Made by a program: the position numbers and the translations under genes. The notes under the pieces are model-generated. The model saw nothing but the letters and a program-made list of their open reading frames with translations. It had not been told where the DNA came from and ran no database searches. From Agromyces larvae (GTDB taxonomy: Bacteria > Actinomycetota > Actinomycetes > Actinomycetales > Microbacteriaceae): a DNA stretch of 64,000 nucleotides. Positions 1 to 9,173 of this stretch are shown here, one piece after another. The stretch covers positions 2,232,001 through 2,296,000 of the forward strand of contig NZ_CP094528.1 of assembly GCF_022811705.1 (NCBI RefSeq), given 5' to 3'. Numbering within the stretch: position 1 is the first letter of the stretch; every line of letters begins with the position of its first letter.

Positions 1-358
1 GGCGGACGACACGCCCGACGGCGCCGACCCGCTCGCGGTCGCCGGGCACGCGACGACGCTCGCGTGGAGCGAGCTCGGGCTGCTCCCCGAGGGTCACGAG
101 GGAGTTCGGCTTCGGGCGACGGATGCTCCGGTGCGCGTGCTGCTCGTCGGCGGCGCGCCGTTCGGCGAGCAGCTGGTGATGTGGTGGAACTTCATCGGGC
201 GCAGTCACGAGGAGGTCGAGGAGTTCCGCCGACAGTGGCAGTCCGAGGTGATCGCGGGCGGCGACGCGCACGGGCGGTTCGGCACCGTCGAAGGCTACGA
301 CGGAGCACCGCTGCCTGCCCCCGAACTGCCGACGGTCCGCCTGCGCCCTCGGTCGTGA
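1..358 (+). CDS. Pirin family protein, C-terminal part (5' end outside window)
   Basis: The reading frame is open from base 2 and ends at a TGA at 356-358. The visible ~118 residues contain the pirin C-terminal cupin pattern LLVGGAPFGEQLVMWWNFIG, followed by the typical segment EEVEEFRRQW and a short Pro-rich tail. Pirins are iron-binding bicupin proteins; some have quercetinase activity and others act in transcription or redox sensing. The N-terminal cupin with the metal-binding His/Glu set is outside the window, so activity cannot be judged. It faces cls convergently across a repeat-rich spacer. Family assignment is firm; function is not. Confidence 0.85.
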   Translation, partial: ADDTPDGADPLAVAGHATTLAWSELGLLPEGHEGVRLRATDAPVRVLLVGGAPFGEQLVMWWNFIGRSHEEVEEFRRQWQSEVIAGGDAHGRFGTVEGYDGAPLPAPELPTVRLRPRS

Positions 359-360
359 GC

Positions 361-578
361 CCCCTGAGCCCGTCCGCTCCCTGAGCCCGCCCCGCTCCCT
401 GAGCCCGTCGAAGGGAGCCCCCCGCCCCGCTCCCTGAGCCCGCCCGCTCCCTGAGCCCGTCCGCTCCCTGAGCCCGTCGAAGGGAGCCCCCCGCCCCGCT
501 CCCAAAGCCCCCCGCCCCCAGAGCCGTCGAACCGAACGCCATCCGGGCAGCGGCCCCGCTTCGACGGGCTCAGCGAGC
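361..578. repeat. Cluster of short inverted repeats of the CCCTGAGCCCGTCGAAGGG type
   Basis: The spacer between the convergent pirin and cls genes is filled with repeats of a core reading GCTCCCTGAGCCCGTCGAAG followed by GGAGC, complete twice and truncated several more times. It ends in a related element, CTTCGACGGGCTCAGCGAGC, at 559-578. The arms GCTCCCT and AGGGAGC can form a 7-bp stem. The same family recurs at 2293-2430 and 13070-13236, each time just beyond the 3' end of a minus-strand gene. A role in termination or mRNA 3'-end protection is inferred. No gene is seen in this stretch. Confidence 0.8.
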
Positions 579-585
579 GATCGGG

Positions 586-2061
586 CTACTGCAGCGCGCT
601 GGTGAGCCGCGCCAGGTTGTCGAGCACCGTCGAGCGGAGCGGCTGGGTGAGCCACTCGTCGAGGGTGAGCTCGCGGCTCTCCCGACGGTAGCCGGCCTCG
701 ACCTCGCGCATCTCGCGCACGAACGAGGCGCCGCGCACGAGCAGCGACACCTCCATGTTCAGTTCGAACGAGCGGATGTCCATGTTGCTCGACCCGATCA
801 CCGCGACGTCGTCGTCGATCGTGAAGTGCTTGGCGTGCAGGATGTACGGTGCGCGGTACATGTAGATCTTCACGCCCGACCGCAGCAGCGCCTCGTAGTA
901 CGACCGTTGCGCGTGGTAGACGAGCGCCTGGTCGCCGATCTCGGACACGAACAGTTCGACGTGGACGCCCCGCTGGGTCGCGCCGCTGATCGCGTACAGC
1001 ATCGCCTCGTCGGGCACGAAGTACGGGCTGGTGATGATGATCTGCTCGCGCGCCGCGTACAGCAGGGCGAGGAACAGTTTCAGGTTGTTCTCGGTCGAGT
1101 ACCCCGGCCCCGACGGCACGACCTGGCAGTCCAGGTCCTGCGCCGCGCCCTCCTGCTCGAACGCGTTCACGAACTCGTCGCGGTGCGGCACCTCGTCGGT
1201 CTCGAGGTACCAGTCGGTGGCGAAGATCGCGTCGAGCCCCGACACGATCGGGCCTTCGACGCGGACGACGAGCTCCTTCCACTTGAGCCCGCGCCGCTGG
1301 TTCGACTTCTTGTTGTAGCTGCGATCGATGACGTTCTGCGAACCCATGAAGGCGACCTCGCTGTCGACGACGAGGATCTTGCGGTGGTTGCGCAGGTCGG
1401 GCCGCTGGTACTTGCCCTTGAGCGGCTGCACCGGCAGCATGAGCCGCCACTCGACGCCCAGCTCGGTGAGCCGCCGCAGTGTCTGCCGGTAGCCCTTCAC
1501 CCGGAAGGAGGCGACGTGGTCGAGCAGCACCCGCACCTCGACGCCTCGGGCGGCGGCCTCGCCGAGGGCGTCGAAGAAGTCCTCGGTGGTGCGGTCGAGC
1601 GCGAAGATGTAGAACTCGGCGTGCACGTAGCGCTCGGCACCGCGGATCGCCGCGGCCATGTCGGCGAGCGACGCCTCGTAGTCGCCGATCAGGCTCGCGC
1701 TGTTCGATCCGATGAGCGGCATCGCGCCCAGGTTGCGGTTCAGCTGCACGACGCCCTCGAACCAGCCGGGCCATGAGCTCGAGTCGCTGACCCGCTCGAC
1801 GCCGTGCGTGGAGTCGAGGATGTACCGACTGACCTCGGCCTGCTTGGCGCGCCTGGCCTTCGGCAGCTTCGGGTCGCCGATGAGCCAGAAGATGAGGATG
1901 CCGGGGATGGGCAGGAAGAAGATCGCCAGCAGCCAGGCCATGCCGGCGGTGGGCCGCCGGTTGGGCGGGACGATGATGACGGCGATGACGCGGATGACGA
2001 TGTCGACGAGGATGATCGCGATGGCGATGAACGCCGCGAGGTCCCACCCGGATTCCCCCAT
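586..2061 (-). CDS. cls: Cardiolipin synthase
   Basis: This 491-residue membrane-bound phospholipase D-superfamily enzyme joins two phosphatidyl groups to make cardiolipin. Two N-terminal membrane segments lie at about residues 9-31 and 41-61. They are followed by two catalytic HKD motifs: NHRKILVVD (His at about 226) with downstream GSQN, and HAKHFTIDDD (His at about 409) with downstream GSSN. Order and length fit bacterial Cls of the ClsA type. The ATG lies 6 nt after a TAGCAT box, with no Shine-Dalgarno site, suggesting a leaderless mRNA. It is followed by the inverted-repeat cluster. Confidence 0.92.
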   Translation of the reverse strand: MGESGWDLAAFIAIAIILVDIVIRVIAVIIVPPNRRPTAGMAWLLAIFFLPIPGILIFWLIGDPKLPKARRAKQAEVSRYILDSTHGVERVSDSSSWPGWFEGVVQLNRNLGAMPLIGSNSASLIGDYEASLADMAAAIRGAERYVHAEFYIFALDRTTEDFFDALGEAAARGVEVRVLLDHVASFRVKGYRQTLRRLTELGVEWRLMLPVQPLKGKYQRPDLRNHRKILVVDSEVAFMGSQNVIDRSYNKKSNQRRGLKWKELVVRVEGPIVSGLDAIFATDWYLETDEVPHRDEFVNAFEQEGAAQDLDCQVVPSGPGYSTENNLKLFLALLYAAREQIIITSPYFVPDEAMLYAISGATQRGVHVELFVSEIGDQALVYHAQRSYYEALLRSGVKIYMYRAPYILHAKHFTIDDDVAVIGSSNMDIRSFELNMEVSLLVRGASFVREMREVEAGYRRESRELTLDEWLTQPLRSTVLDNLARLTSALQ

Positions 2062-2067
2062 GCAGGG

Positions 2068-2073
2068 ATGCTA
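2068..2073 (-). promoter_or_regulatory. Predicted -10 box of cls (leaderless)
   Basis: On the minus strand TAGCAT is followed by exactly six bases and then the cls ATG. This fits the TAnnnT hexamer of actinobacterial housekeeping promoters and places the transcript start at or next to the start codon. The box overlaps the stop codon of the upstream small gene. Confidence 0.5.
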
Positions 2074-2250
2074 GCCCGCGGGTCGTTCGCGTGATGAGCG
2101 GCGCGCTCGCTCCTCGGCCTCGACCTTGGCGTACGCCTCGCGCTCGGTGCGGTCGGCGCGGATCAACGCGCGCATCACGAACCAGAAGATGAGCCCGATC
2201 AGCACGGTCGGTGCGAGCGACCAGATCGCGTTGGCCCAGAAATCGTCCAT
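2071..2250 (-). CDS. Small single-pass membrane protein, unknown function
   Basis: A 59-residue protein. One hydrophobic span (about residues 10-28, IWSLAPTVLIGLIFWFVMRA) is followed by a highly charged tail rich in Arg, Glu and Lys. The ATG at 2250 is chosen because GAGGTG lies at a good Shine-Dalgarno distance; a GTG two codons upstream (2256) is the alternative. It sits directly upstream of cls on the same strand, and its stop codon overlaps the predicted cls -10 box. I do not recognise a characterised family. Confidence 0.65.
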   Translation of the reverse strand: MDDFWANAIWSLAPTVLIGLIFWFVMRALIRADRTEREAYAKVEAEERARRSSRERPAG

Positions 2251-2292
2251 AGTCACCTCAGCCTAGACCGGATGCCTCGGAGCGCGCTGGAC

Positions 2293-2430
2293 GGAGCCGC
2301 TTCGACAGGCTCAGCGAGCCGACAAGCTCCCTGAGCTTGTCGAAGGGAGCCCGTCGAAGCTCCCTGAGCTTGTCGAAGGGAGCCGCTTCGGGAGCCGCTT
2401 CGGGAGCCGCTTCGACAGGCTCAGCGAGCC
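2293..2430. repeat. Second cluster of CTTCGACAGGCTCAGCGAGC-type inverted repeats
   Basis: Copies of CTTCGACAGGCTCAGCGAGC (2300-2319 and 2411-2429) flank copies of CTCCCTGAGCTTGTCGAAGG with its GAGC end, plus an internal triplication of GGGAGCCGCTTC. The copies alternate in orientation and can form hairpins. The cluster begins about 10 bases after the stop of the 48-residue gene on the minus strand, the same placement as the other two clusters. Confidence 0.8.
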
Positions 2431-2439
2431 AACCCCGGC

Positions 2440-2586
2440 TCAGCCGCCGGTGACGATGCCCCACACGCCCGAACCGATGAGGTACAGGCCGATCGCCCCC
2501 ACGATGATCCAGATCGCGATGCGGGTCGGGCTCGGCTTCCTGGGGTCGCGGGGCTCGAGCTCTTCCTTGGGGAGGTAGTCGTTCAT
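2440..2586 (-). CDS. Small membrane protein, unknown function
   Basis: A 48-residue protein beginning MNDYLPKEELEPRDPRKPSP, followed by a single hydrophobic segment (about residues 23-46: IAIWIIVGAIGLYLIGSG and on) and a short C-terminus. The acidic, Pro-rich N-terminus followed by one membrane span is common in small actinobacterial envelope proteins, but I recognise no named family. It lies between lysS (52 nt upstream on the same strand) and the repeat cluster and may be cotranscribed with lysS. Confidence 0.6.
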   Translation of the reverse strand: MNDYLPKEELEPRDPRKPSPTRIAIWIIVGAIGLYLIGSGVWGIVTGG

Positions 2587-2638
2587 GCGGGGTATCCGTT
2601 CACTGCGAGGCATCCGTCGATGCGGAGCATCCGATCGC

Positions 2639-4153
2639 TCACTTGACCAGCGGGAAGAGGATGGTCTCGCGGATCCCGAGGCCCGTGATCGCCATGAGCA
2701 GCCGGTCGATGCCCATGCCCATGCCGCCCGAGGGCGGCATGCCGAACTCGAGCGCGCGCAGGAACTCCTCGTCGAGGCGCATCGCCTCTGGGTCGCCGCC
2801 GGCGGCGAGCTTGGCCTGCTCGACGAACCGCTCGCGCTGCACGACCGGGTCGACCAGTTCGGAGTACCCGGTCGCGAGCTCGAAGCCGCGAATGTAGAGG
2901 TCCCACTTCTCGACCACGCCGGGGATGCTGCGGTGCCAGCGCACGAGCGGGGAGGTGTCGAGCGGGAAGTCCATCACGAACGTCGGCGCGACCAGGTGGG
3001 CCTTCACGTGGTGCTCCCAGAGCTCCTCGACGTACTTGCCCGGCAGCGGGTGGTCGACCTCGATGCCGGCCGCGTCGGCCAGCTCCTTCAGGCGCGCCAT
3101 CGGCGTCTCGGGCGTGATCTGCTCGCCGACCGCTTCGCTCAGCGAGTCGTACATCGAGATGCGCGCCCAGTCGCCGCCGAGGTCGTACTCGGTGCCGTCG
3201 GCCCAGGCGACCACGTGCGAGCCCGACACCGCGACCGCGGCGTCCTGGATGAGCTGCTGGGTGAGGTCGGCGATGCCGTGGTAGTCGGTGTACGCCTGGT
3301 ACGCCTCGAGCATCGCGAACTCGGGCGAGTGGGTCGAGTCGGCGCCCTCGTTGCGGAAGTTGCGGTTGATCTCGAAGACCCGCTCGATGCCGCCGACGAC
3401 GGCGCGCTTCAGGTACAGCTCGGGCGCGATGCGCAGGTACAGCTCGGTGTCGAACGCGTTCGAGTGCGTCACGAACGGGCGGGCGGATGCCCCGCCGTGC
3501 ATGACCTGCAGCATCGGGGTCTCGACCTCGATGAAGCCGCGGCCCGCGAAGGTGGCGCGCAGGCTGGCGTTGACCTTGGCGCGGTCGAGGACGTTGCGCC
3601 GGGCCTGCTCGCGCGCGATGAGGTCGAGGTAGCGGCTGCGCACGCGGGTCTCTTCGCTGAGCTCGTTGTGCAGGTTCGGCAGCGGTAGCACGGCCTTGGC
3701 CGCGATGCGCCACTCGCTCACCATGATCGACAGCTCGCCGCGGCGGCTCGTGATCACCTCGCCCTCGACGAACACGTGGTCGCCGAGGTCGACGAGCTCC
3801 TTCCACGCCTTCAGCGACTCCTCGCCCACCGAGGCGAGCGAGACCATGGCCTGGATGCGGCTGCCGTCGCCCGACTGCAGGGTCGCGAAGCACAGCTTGC
3901 CGGTGTTGCGCGAGAACACGACCCGGCCGGCGAGTCCGACGCGCTCGCCCGACTGCTCGTCGACGCCGAGGCCGATGAACCGGTCGCGCACCTCGGGGAT
4001 CGTCGCCGTGACGGGCAGGCTCACCGGGTACGCGCCGCCGCCGAGCTCGGCGCCGTCGTTCAGCCGGTCGCGCTTCGCGAGCCGCACGGCCTTCTGTTCC
4101 GAGATCTCCTCGGCGGTGGGCTCGGTGGCGGCGTCGATCTGCGTGTCGGCCAT
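2639..4153 (-). CDS. lysS: Lysyl-tRNA synthetase, class II
   Basis: A 504-residue cytosolic enzyme that charges tRNA-Lys with lysine using ATP. An N-terminal OB-fold anticodon-binding domain (about residues 55-160) precedes the class II catalytic core. Motif 2 reads INRNFRNEGADSTHSPEF, and motif 3 is GMGMGIDRLLMAITG near the C-terminus. I chose the ATG at 4153 (MADTQID), preceded by GAGAGA, over a longer frame. A TAGGCT box at 4229-4234 could be the promoter. It lies downstream of panC on the same strand, as in many actinobacteria. Confidence 0.95.
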   Translation of the reverse strand: MADTQIDAATEPTAEEISEQKAVRLAKRDRLNDGAELGGGAYPVSLPVTATIPEVRDRFIGLGVDEQSGERVGLAGRVVFSRNTGKLCFATLQSGDGSRIQAMVSLASVGEESLKAWKELVDLGDHVFVEGEVITSRRGELSIMVSEWRIAAKAVLPLPNLHNELSEETRVRSRYLDLIAREQARRNVLDRAKVNASLRATFAGRGFIEVETPMLQVMHGGASARPFVTHSNAFDTELYLRIAPELYLKRAVVGGIERVFEINRNFRNEGADSTHSPEFAMLEAYQAYTDYHGIADLTQQLIQDAAVAVSGSHVVAWADGTEYDLGGDWARISMYDSLSEAVGEQITPETPMARLKELADAAGIEVDHPLPGKYVEELWEHHVKAHLVAPTFVMDFPLDTSPLVRWHRSIPGVVEKWDLYIRGFELATGYSELVDPVVQRERFVEQAKLAAGGDPEAMRLDEEFLRALEFGMPPSGGMGMGIDRLLMAITGLGIRETILFPLVK

Positions 4154-4323
4154 GGCTCTCTCTCGTGCGGGTGGAACGGGGTGCGTGGACCGGATGCGCG
4201 GCACAGGCGGCGTGGAACCGGCGTCTCAAGCCTACCGGCGCAGCCCGGGGCATCCCTGAGCGCGCGGGGCATCTCCGAGCGACGGCGCAGGGCGCGCCCG
4301 GCGCGCGGGGCGCGCCGGATGCG

Positions 4324-5187
4324 TCAGCCGAGCCGCACCCGCGCGTTGTCGATGAGCCGGGTCGTGCCCACCCGGGCCGCGACGATCACGATCGCGTCGC
4401 CGGTCGCGTCGTCGGCGACGGGCAGGAACGTCTCGGGGTCCACGATCACGAGGTAGTCGGGCTGCAGGTCGTGCGCCCCGAACGCCGCGTCGGCTTCGGC
4501 GAGCGCTTCGGCGACGCCGTCGGCGGCGGCGCGCTCCGCTGCGCGCAGCGACTCCGACAGCGCGAGCGCGGCACCGCGGTCATCGCTGGACAGGTACCGG
4601 TTGCGGCTCGAGAGGGCGAGCCCGTCGGCCTCGCGCACGGTGGGCACGATCTCGACGCGCAGCGGCAGGTCGAGGTCGCGCACCATGCGCTTCACGAGGA
4701 ACACCTGCTGCGCGTCCTTCTGGCCGAACACCGCGACGTCGGGCTGGGCGATGTGGAACAGCTTCGACACCACGGTGAGCATGCCGTCGAAATGGCCGGG
4801 TCGCGATGCGCCTTCGTAGAGGTCGCCGACCTCGCCCGCCGTGACGCGTGTGGAGACCGGCCCCGTCGGATACATCTCGGCCACGCTCGGCGCGAAGACC
4901 AGTTCGACGCCGAGCCCTGCGAGTGCGGCGACGTCGGCATCGAGGGTGCGCGGGTAGCGGTCGAGGTCTTCGCCCTCGCCGAACTGCAGCGGGTTCACGA
5001 AGATCGACACCACGACGACGTCGGCGACTTCGCGGGCGCGGCGCACGAGGGCGAGATGGCCGTCGTGCAGGGCGCCCATGGTGGGCACGAGGGCGACGGA
5101 TGCTCCGCCGGCGCGTCGTTCGGCGAGGATGCCGCGGAGCACGTCGATGGCGTCGACGATGCGCGTGGCGGGTGCGGCCGTGGTCAC
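4324..5187 (-). CDS. panC: Pantothenate synthetase
   Basis: A 287-residue enzyme that condenses pantoate with beta-alanine using ATP, the last step of pantothenate (coenzyme A precursor) synthesis. The nucleotide-binding [17 protein letters not shown] segment carries the HxGH signature at residues 41-44, and the KMSKS-like loop reads LSSRNRYLS. The GTG start overlaps the stop of the DUF2520 gene (GTGA), indicating translational coupling. No panB or panD is visible in the window. Confidence 0.95.
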   Translation of the reverse strand: MTTAAPATRIVDAIDVLRGILAERRAGGASVALVPTMGALHDGHLALVRRAREVADVVVVSIFVNPLQFGEGEDLDRYPRTLDADVAALAGLGVELVFAPSVAEMYPTGPVSTRVTAGEVGDLYEGASRPGHFDGMLTVVSKLFHIAQPDVAVFGQKDAQQVFLVKRMVRDLDLPLRVEIVPTVREADGLALSSRNRYLSSDDRGAALALSESLRAAERAAADGVAEALAEADAAFGAHDLQPDYLVIVDPETFLPVADDATGDAIVIVAARVGTTRLIDNARVRLG

Positions 5188-5972
5188 CGGGTACCTCCTG
5201 GCGGCCGATCGGTTCCGGCCTCGTCGATGCTACCCGCCTCGCCTGCGAGCGGCCCGCCGGGCAGCGGCCCGACGTCGGCGAGCGGACCGCCGTCGTGCCG
5301 GGCGAGCGCGTTCTCGACGGCGCTGCGCACGAGCGGCGCGAGCACCGCGCCCGCCCGTGCGACCCCGATGCCGTCGAGGATGCCGCTGGCCTGGTCGACG
5401 ATCGCCGTCGAGAACGAGACCGCCGTCTCGATCGCCTCGGCGTACGCGGGCCGGTCGGTCTCGGCGACCACGAACGGCTCGCCGCCCATCTCGACCACGA
5501 GCGCCTGCGCGATGGGCAGCACCGGCGCGGGCGCGGTGACCGCGAACCAGGTGCCGGCGAGTCGAGCCACGTCGATGCTGGTGCCGGTGAAGCTCATCGC
5601 GGGATGCACGGCGAGCGGGATCGCCCCCGCACGCCGGGCGGGTTCGAGCACACCCGTGCCGTATCGGGCGGCGGTGTGCAGCACGAGCTGACCCGGTTGC
5701 CAGACGCCGGCGGCGGCGAGGCCCGCGACCAGCTCCTCGAGCTCGTCGGCCGGCACCGCGAGCAGCACCAGCTCGCTGCGCTCGACCACGTCGGGCACGG
5801 GCAGCACGGGCACCCCGGGCAGCATCGCGTCGGCCCGGTCGCGGCTCTGCTCGGACACCGCGGCGACCCCGGTGACCGCGTGCCCCGCGCCGCCCAGCGC
5901 GGCCGCGAGCACCGCACCCACGCGGCCGGCGCCGATCGCCCCGACACCGAGCCGCCCCGCACGCTCAGGCAT
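5184..5972 (-). CDS. Rossmann-like and DUF2520 domain protein (putative ketopantoate-reductase-like dehydrogenase)
   Basis: A 262-residue protein. The N-terminus is a dinucleotide-binding fold ([16 protein letters not shown], about residues 11-26). The C-terminal half (about 125-240) matches the DUF2520 dehydrogenase-like helical domain, with the [10 protein letters not shown] stretch between them. This protein is a regular upstream neighbour of panC in actinobacteria, so a role in pantothenate or related acid metabolism is inferred; the substrate is unknown. It overlaps the PH-domain gene upstream by 8 nt and panC by 4 nt. Confidence 0.85.
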   Translation of the reverse strand: MPERAGRLGVGAIGAGRVGAVLAAALGGAGHAVTGVAAVSEQSRDRADAMLPGVPVLPVPDVVERSELVLLAVPADELEELVAGLAAAGVWQPGQLVLHTAARYGTGVLEPARRAGAIPLAVHPAMSFTGTSIDVARLAGTWFAVTAPAPVLPIAQALVVEMGGEPFVVAETDRPAYAEAIETAVSFSTAIVDQASGILDGIGVARAGAVLAPLVRSAVENALARHDGGPLADVGPLPGGPLAGEAGSIDEAGTDRPPGGTR

Positions 5973-7638
5973 CGGCGGACCCGCCCTGCGGGATCGGCGC
6001 CGTCACGCCCCAGTGGTGCGAGGTGTCGCCGGCCGCGCGCACGATCGCCTCGCCGGCGAGGTGCGCCCACGCCCGCTCGGCCGCCGCCGCATCGAGCACG
6101 GGCACCCTCGGGGTGATCGGCCCCATCACGGTGTGCAGCCGGATCGTCGCGAGGCGCAGCATCCGTCGCAGCGGGCCGGTGCTCACCGCGACCGACTGCA
6201 GCCGGGCGAGCGGCACCAGCACGAGGCTGCGCGAGAGCACCCCGTGGCGCAGTGCCGCGACGCCCTCGCGCTCGGCCCAGCCGATGCGTCGCCACGAGAA
6301 CGGGTGCAACCACGCGGCCCGGCGGGGCGCGGGTTCGAAGCCGCCGGCGTCGCCCCGCCCGGTGAGCCCCGCGGGCACGAGCGCATCGAGCGCCCCCGGC
6401 TCGCCCGGCAGCATCAGCCCCAGCACCCGGCGCACGTCGTCGGCGGTGCCGACCGGCAGCACGATGGTGCGGGTCTGCGACTCGGCGTTCGCGCTGATCG
6501 ACTGGCCGGCGAGGTTGACCCGCACGCTCCACCAGCCGAACGGCCGCCAGAGGATCCACTGCTTCGCCTCGATCGCGTGCACCCGCCCCGGCGGGATCGT
6601 GCGGTTCGCGGTCGACAACAGCCCGTGCCCGATGCGCACGCCGTCGGGCGTGCCCGCGATCGAGTACCGCAGCGACTTCGTGATCTGCGACCACGCGTAG
6701 CTGGCGAGGCCGATCACGCCCGGCACGACCGAGAACCAGATCCAGAACCAGCCGTTGATCGTCCCCGCGACGATGAGCCCGATCAGCGCGAGCAGCCAGA
6801 CCGTCCAGCCGCTCAGCAGGGTCGAGCCGATCACCCGGCCGATCGGCAGGTGCACGACCGACTCGGGCGGGGCGAGGTCGGGGTCGAGCTCGGGGGCGAG
6901 GAACTCGTCGACGCGGCGGGTGAGCAGGTCGGCCGTGCGCGAGCGGGTGGATGCGTCGCCGCCCGCGAGGGCCGCGGCATCCGTCGTGGCATCCGCACCG
7001 ACCGCCGTGCCGGGCGCGCCCGCTGCCGCCGCCCGCGCCGCGCGCGCGCCCGACGAGAGCCGCAGGATGTCGGCGCGCAGGCCGTCGGCGAGGGTCGAGC
7101 CGAGGTAGGCGAGCTGCACGTTGCCCGACTGCCCCGCGACCGACACGTCGAGCTTCGCCGCGCCGAACAGGCGCGCGAAGAACGGCCGGGTCACGTTGAT
7201 GCCCTGGATGCGGTCGAGCCTCGCGCTGCGATGCGACCGGAACAGGATGCCGCTGCGCACCTCGACCGCCTCGTCGGTGATGCGGAACGAATGGAACCGC
7301 CACGACAGCCAGAACCCGGCGATGATGGCGACCAGCACCACCGCGAGCCCCAGCAGCGCCCAGCCGAGCCACCCGTGCGAGACGATGCCGCCGATCGGGT
7401 CGTTCGCCCAGTCGTTGCGCCAGTCGCCGAAGCCGGTGTCGAATGCGTCATCGGCGTCGGGCGAGAACACCGGGATGAGGAATTCGGCGAGCCGCTCGCG
7501 GAGGTTGGCGATCACGATGCCGAGCACCGCGAGGAACGCGAGTCCGCCGCGCAGCAGCGGGCTCGCGGGGTGCAGCCGGTGCCACTCGCCGTCGGCGAGG
7601 CCGGTCGACGTGCGTGCTGCGCCGGGCTCGCCGGTCAC
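5965..7638 (-). CDS. Membrane protein with bacterial PH domains (YdbT-like)
   Basis: A 557-residue integral membrane protein with paired hydrophobic segments near the N-terminus, at about 190-235 and later. Repeated bacterial PH-like (bPH2) units are recognisable by RSARLDRIQGINVTRPFFAR, by the GRVHAIEAKQWILWRPFGWW stretch and by ARLQSVAVSTGPLRRMLRLA. Each gives the usual phi-x-x-I-Q-x-V pattern. A GTG at 7638 is used because it overlaps the stop of the partner gene (GTGA). A longer frame reading upstream overlaps that partner and is rejected. YdbS/YdbT-type pairs are membrane proteins of unclear role. Confidence 0.85.
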   Translation of the reverse strand: MTGEPGAARTSTGLADGEWHRLHPASPLLRGGLAFLAVLGIVIANLRERLAEFLIPVFSPDADDAFDTGFGDWRNDWANDPIGGIVSHGWLGWALLGLAVVLVAIIAGFWLSWRFHSFRITDEAVEVRSGILFRSHRSARLDRIQGINVTRPFFARLFGAAKLDVSVAGQSGNVQLAYLGSTLADGLRADILRLSSGARAARAAAAGAPGTAVGADATTDAAALAGGDASTRSRTADLLTRRVDEFLAPELDPDLAPPESVVHLPIGRVIGSTLLSGWTVWLLALIGLIVAGTINGWFWIWFSVVPGVIGLASYAWSQITKSLRYSIAGTPDGVRIGHGLLSTANRTIPPGRVHAIEAKQWILWRPFGWWSVRVNLAGQSISANAESQTRTIVLPVGTADDVRRVLGLMLPGEPGALDALVPAGLTGRGDAGGFEPAPRRAAWLHPFSWRRIGWAEREGVAALRHGVLSRSLVLVPLARLQSVAVSTGPLRRMLRLATIRLHTVMGPITPRVPVLDAAAAERAWAHLAGEAIVRAAGDTSHHWGVTAPIPQGGSADA

Positions 7639-8216
7639 AGCCCCGCCCGGCGCGACTCGGCGAGCTCGACGAGGCGGTCGCGCAGCCGGTCGGCTTCTTC
7701 GGCCGGCAGCCCCGGCACGGTGACCGCGGTCGCCGCCGCCGCGGTCACGAACTTCAGGTCGGCAAGTCCGAGCGCGCGTGCGATCGGCCCGCGGGTGATG
7801 TCGACGAGCTGCATGCGGCCGTACGGCACGGCGACCTGCCGGTTGAACATGATGCCGCGGCGGAACAGCAGGTCGTCCTCGCGCAGCCGGTAGCCGATCG
7901 AACGCACGCGCCGCGGTTCGAAGGCGATGGCCACGAGCGCCACGACCGCGAGCGCGACGGCGGCCCAGAGCCCCCACGCCCAGCCGAGCACGTTCCACGC
8001 GACGAGCAGCGCGGCGACCGCGACGACGGTGCCGATCAGCGAGCCGATCACCTCGACGACGACGTACTTCGGCGAGACGCGTCGCCAGTCGGCGTCGACG
8101 TGATCGAGCGGGGGCACGGCATGATCGAGCGGGGACACGGCGCCGGGCCCGGCGGACGCGTCGAAGGCCGGTTCGGATGCCTCGGGCTCGAGGTCGGGCT
8201 CGGGCGCATCAGGCAT
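7635..8216 (-). CDS. PH domain-containing membrane protein (YdbS-like)
   Basis: A 193-residue partner of the larger PH protein. An acidic, Asp/Pro-rich N-terminus (about 1-45) precedes two membrane spans (about 55-95) and one bPH2 domain, with IGYRLREDDLLFRRGIMFNR and VPYGRMQLVDITRGPIAR. It overlaps DUF3180 by 8 nt and the next gene by 4 nt, so all are probably expressed as one transcript. The pairing of one short and one long PH protein is the standard YdbS/YdbT arrangement. Molecular function is not known. Confidence 0.85.
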   Translation of the reverse strand: MPDAPEPDLEPEASEPAFDASAGPGAVSPLDHAVPPLDHVDADWRRVSPKYVVVEVIGSLIGTVVAVAALLVAWNVLGWAWGLWAAVALAVVALVAIAFEPRRVRSIGYRLREDDLLFRRGIMFNRQVAVPYGRMQLVDITRGPIARALGLADLKFVTAAAATAVTVPGLPAEEADRLRDRLVELAESRRAGL

Positions 8217-8682
8217 TCGCGTGGCTCTCCTTCTGGGCTTCGGGATCGTCGGGCGGCAGGGTGCAGCACCACTCGGCGACCAGGCCCCCGGCCAACAGCA
8301 GCGCGGCGCCCACCGCCGTGGCGACCGCGAGCCACACGTTGCCGAGACCCGGCACCACGGCCCGGGTGAGCAGGAACAGCGCGATGCCGCCGGCCAAGCC
8401 GAACACCAGGGCGCCGCTCACGCTCGACGCCTTGGCGAGGGCCGCCACCCGGGTCGCGTGGAACGGGTCGATGCGTCGCTTCGACGTGCCCTTCACCGCC
8501 CGCCGGATCGGCCAGGCGACCAGCACGACGATGACGCCGATGCCGGCGAGGGTGACCGCGAGCGAGATGGGCGGCACGAGCGCCGGCCGACCGGCCGACA
8601 CGATGGCGAGGTCGAGCAGGTAGCCCACGACGAGCCCGCCGAGGGCGAACGCCACGAGGGTCGAGGGATGGGTGCGCTTCAT
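8209..8682 (-). CDS. DUF3180 domain membrane protein
   Basis: A 157-residue protein with four predicted membrane segments (about residues 9-30, 38-61, 87-108 and 117-140). It begins MKRTHPSTLVAFALGGLVVG, the recognisable start of the actinobacterial DUF3180 family that follows folK in this operon. The C-terminus contains Cys-Cys in AEWCCTLPPDD. The ATG overlaps the folK stop (ATGA). Function unknown; its strict linkage to folate genes is a contextual observation only. Confidence 0.85.
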   Translation of the reverse strand: MKRTHPSTLVAFALGGLVVGYLLDLAIVSAGRPALVPPISLAVTLAGIGVIVVLVAWPIRRAVKGTSKRRIDPFHATRVAALAKASSVSGALVFGLAGGIALFLLTRAVVPGLGNVWLAVATAVGAALLLAGGLVAEWCCTLPPDDPEAQKESHANA

Positions 8683-9173
8683 CGACGCACCACCTCGTCG
8701 TCGGCCTGCGCACGCAACGCGGCGATCGGCCCGTGCCCGACGAGCACCGCGTCGGGGTCGACGTCGAGCCACGGCTGCAGCACGAACGCCCGCTGCCAGG
8801 CCCGGGGGTGCGGCAGGGTGAGGCGTTCGTCGTCGACCTCGAGCCCGTCGACGTCGATCAGGTCGAGGTCGAGGGTGCGGTCGCCCCACCGTTCGGCGTC
8901 GGGCCGGCGGTCGCGCCCGTGCGCGAGCTCGATCTCGCCGAGCCGGTCGAGCAGCGCGTGCGGCGTGAGCTCGACCTCGAGCACCACCACGCCGTTCAGG
9001 TAGCCGGGGGCGTCGCGGTCGACGCCGTCGAGCTTGATCGCGGCCGACTCGTACACGGGCGACACGGCGACCAGCCGGACGCCCGGGGTGTCGGCGAGCT
9101 CGCGCACCGCGCCGTCGATCGTCGCCTCGCGGTCGCCCAGGTTCGCGCCGTACGCCACCACCGCGCGGCTCAT
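8679..9173 (-). CDS. folK: 6-hydroxymethyl-7,8-dihydropterin pyrophosphokinase (HPPK)
   Basis: A 164-residue cytosolic enzyme that transfers pyrophosphate from ATP to 6-hydroxymethyl-dihydropterin, the step before DHPS in folate synthesis. Diagnostic segments are AYGANLGDRE at the N-terminus, SPVYESAA, and GDRTLDLDLIDVDG (the metal-binding D-x-D), followed by LPHPRAWQRAFVLQPWLD. Length and order are normal. It overlaps folB and DUF3180 by ATGA junctions, so it is tightly coupled within the fol operon. Confidence 0.95.
   Translation of the reverse strand: MSRAVVAYGANLGDREATIDGAVRELADTPGVRLVAVSPVYESAAIKLDGVDRDAPGYLNGVVVLEVELTPHALLDRLGEIELAHGRDRRPDAERWGDRTLDLDLIDVDGLEVDDERLTLPHPRAWQRAFVLQPWLDVDPDAVLVGHGPIAALRAQADDEVVRR

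Noticed and set aside
2258..2464. A 68-codon minus-strand frame with repeated APFDKLREL
   Set aside because: It is a reading of the inverted-repeat cluster, not a gene.
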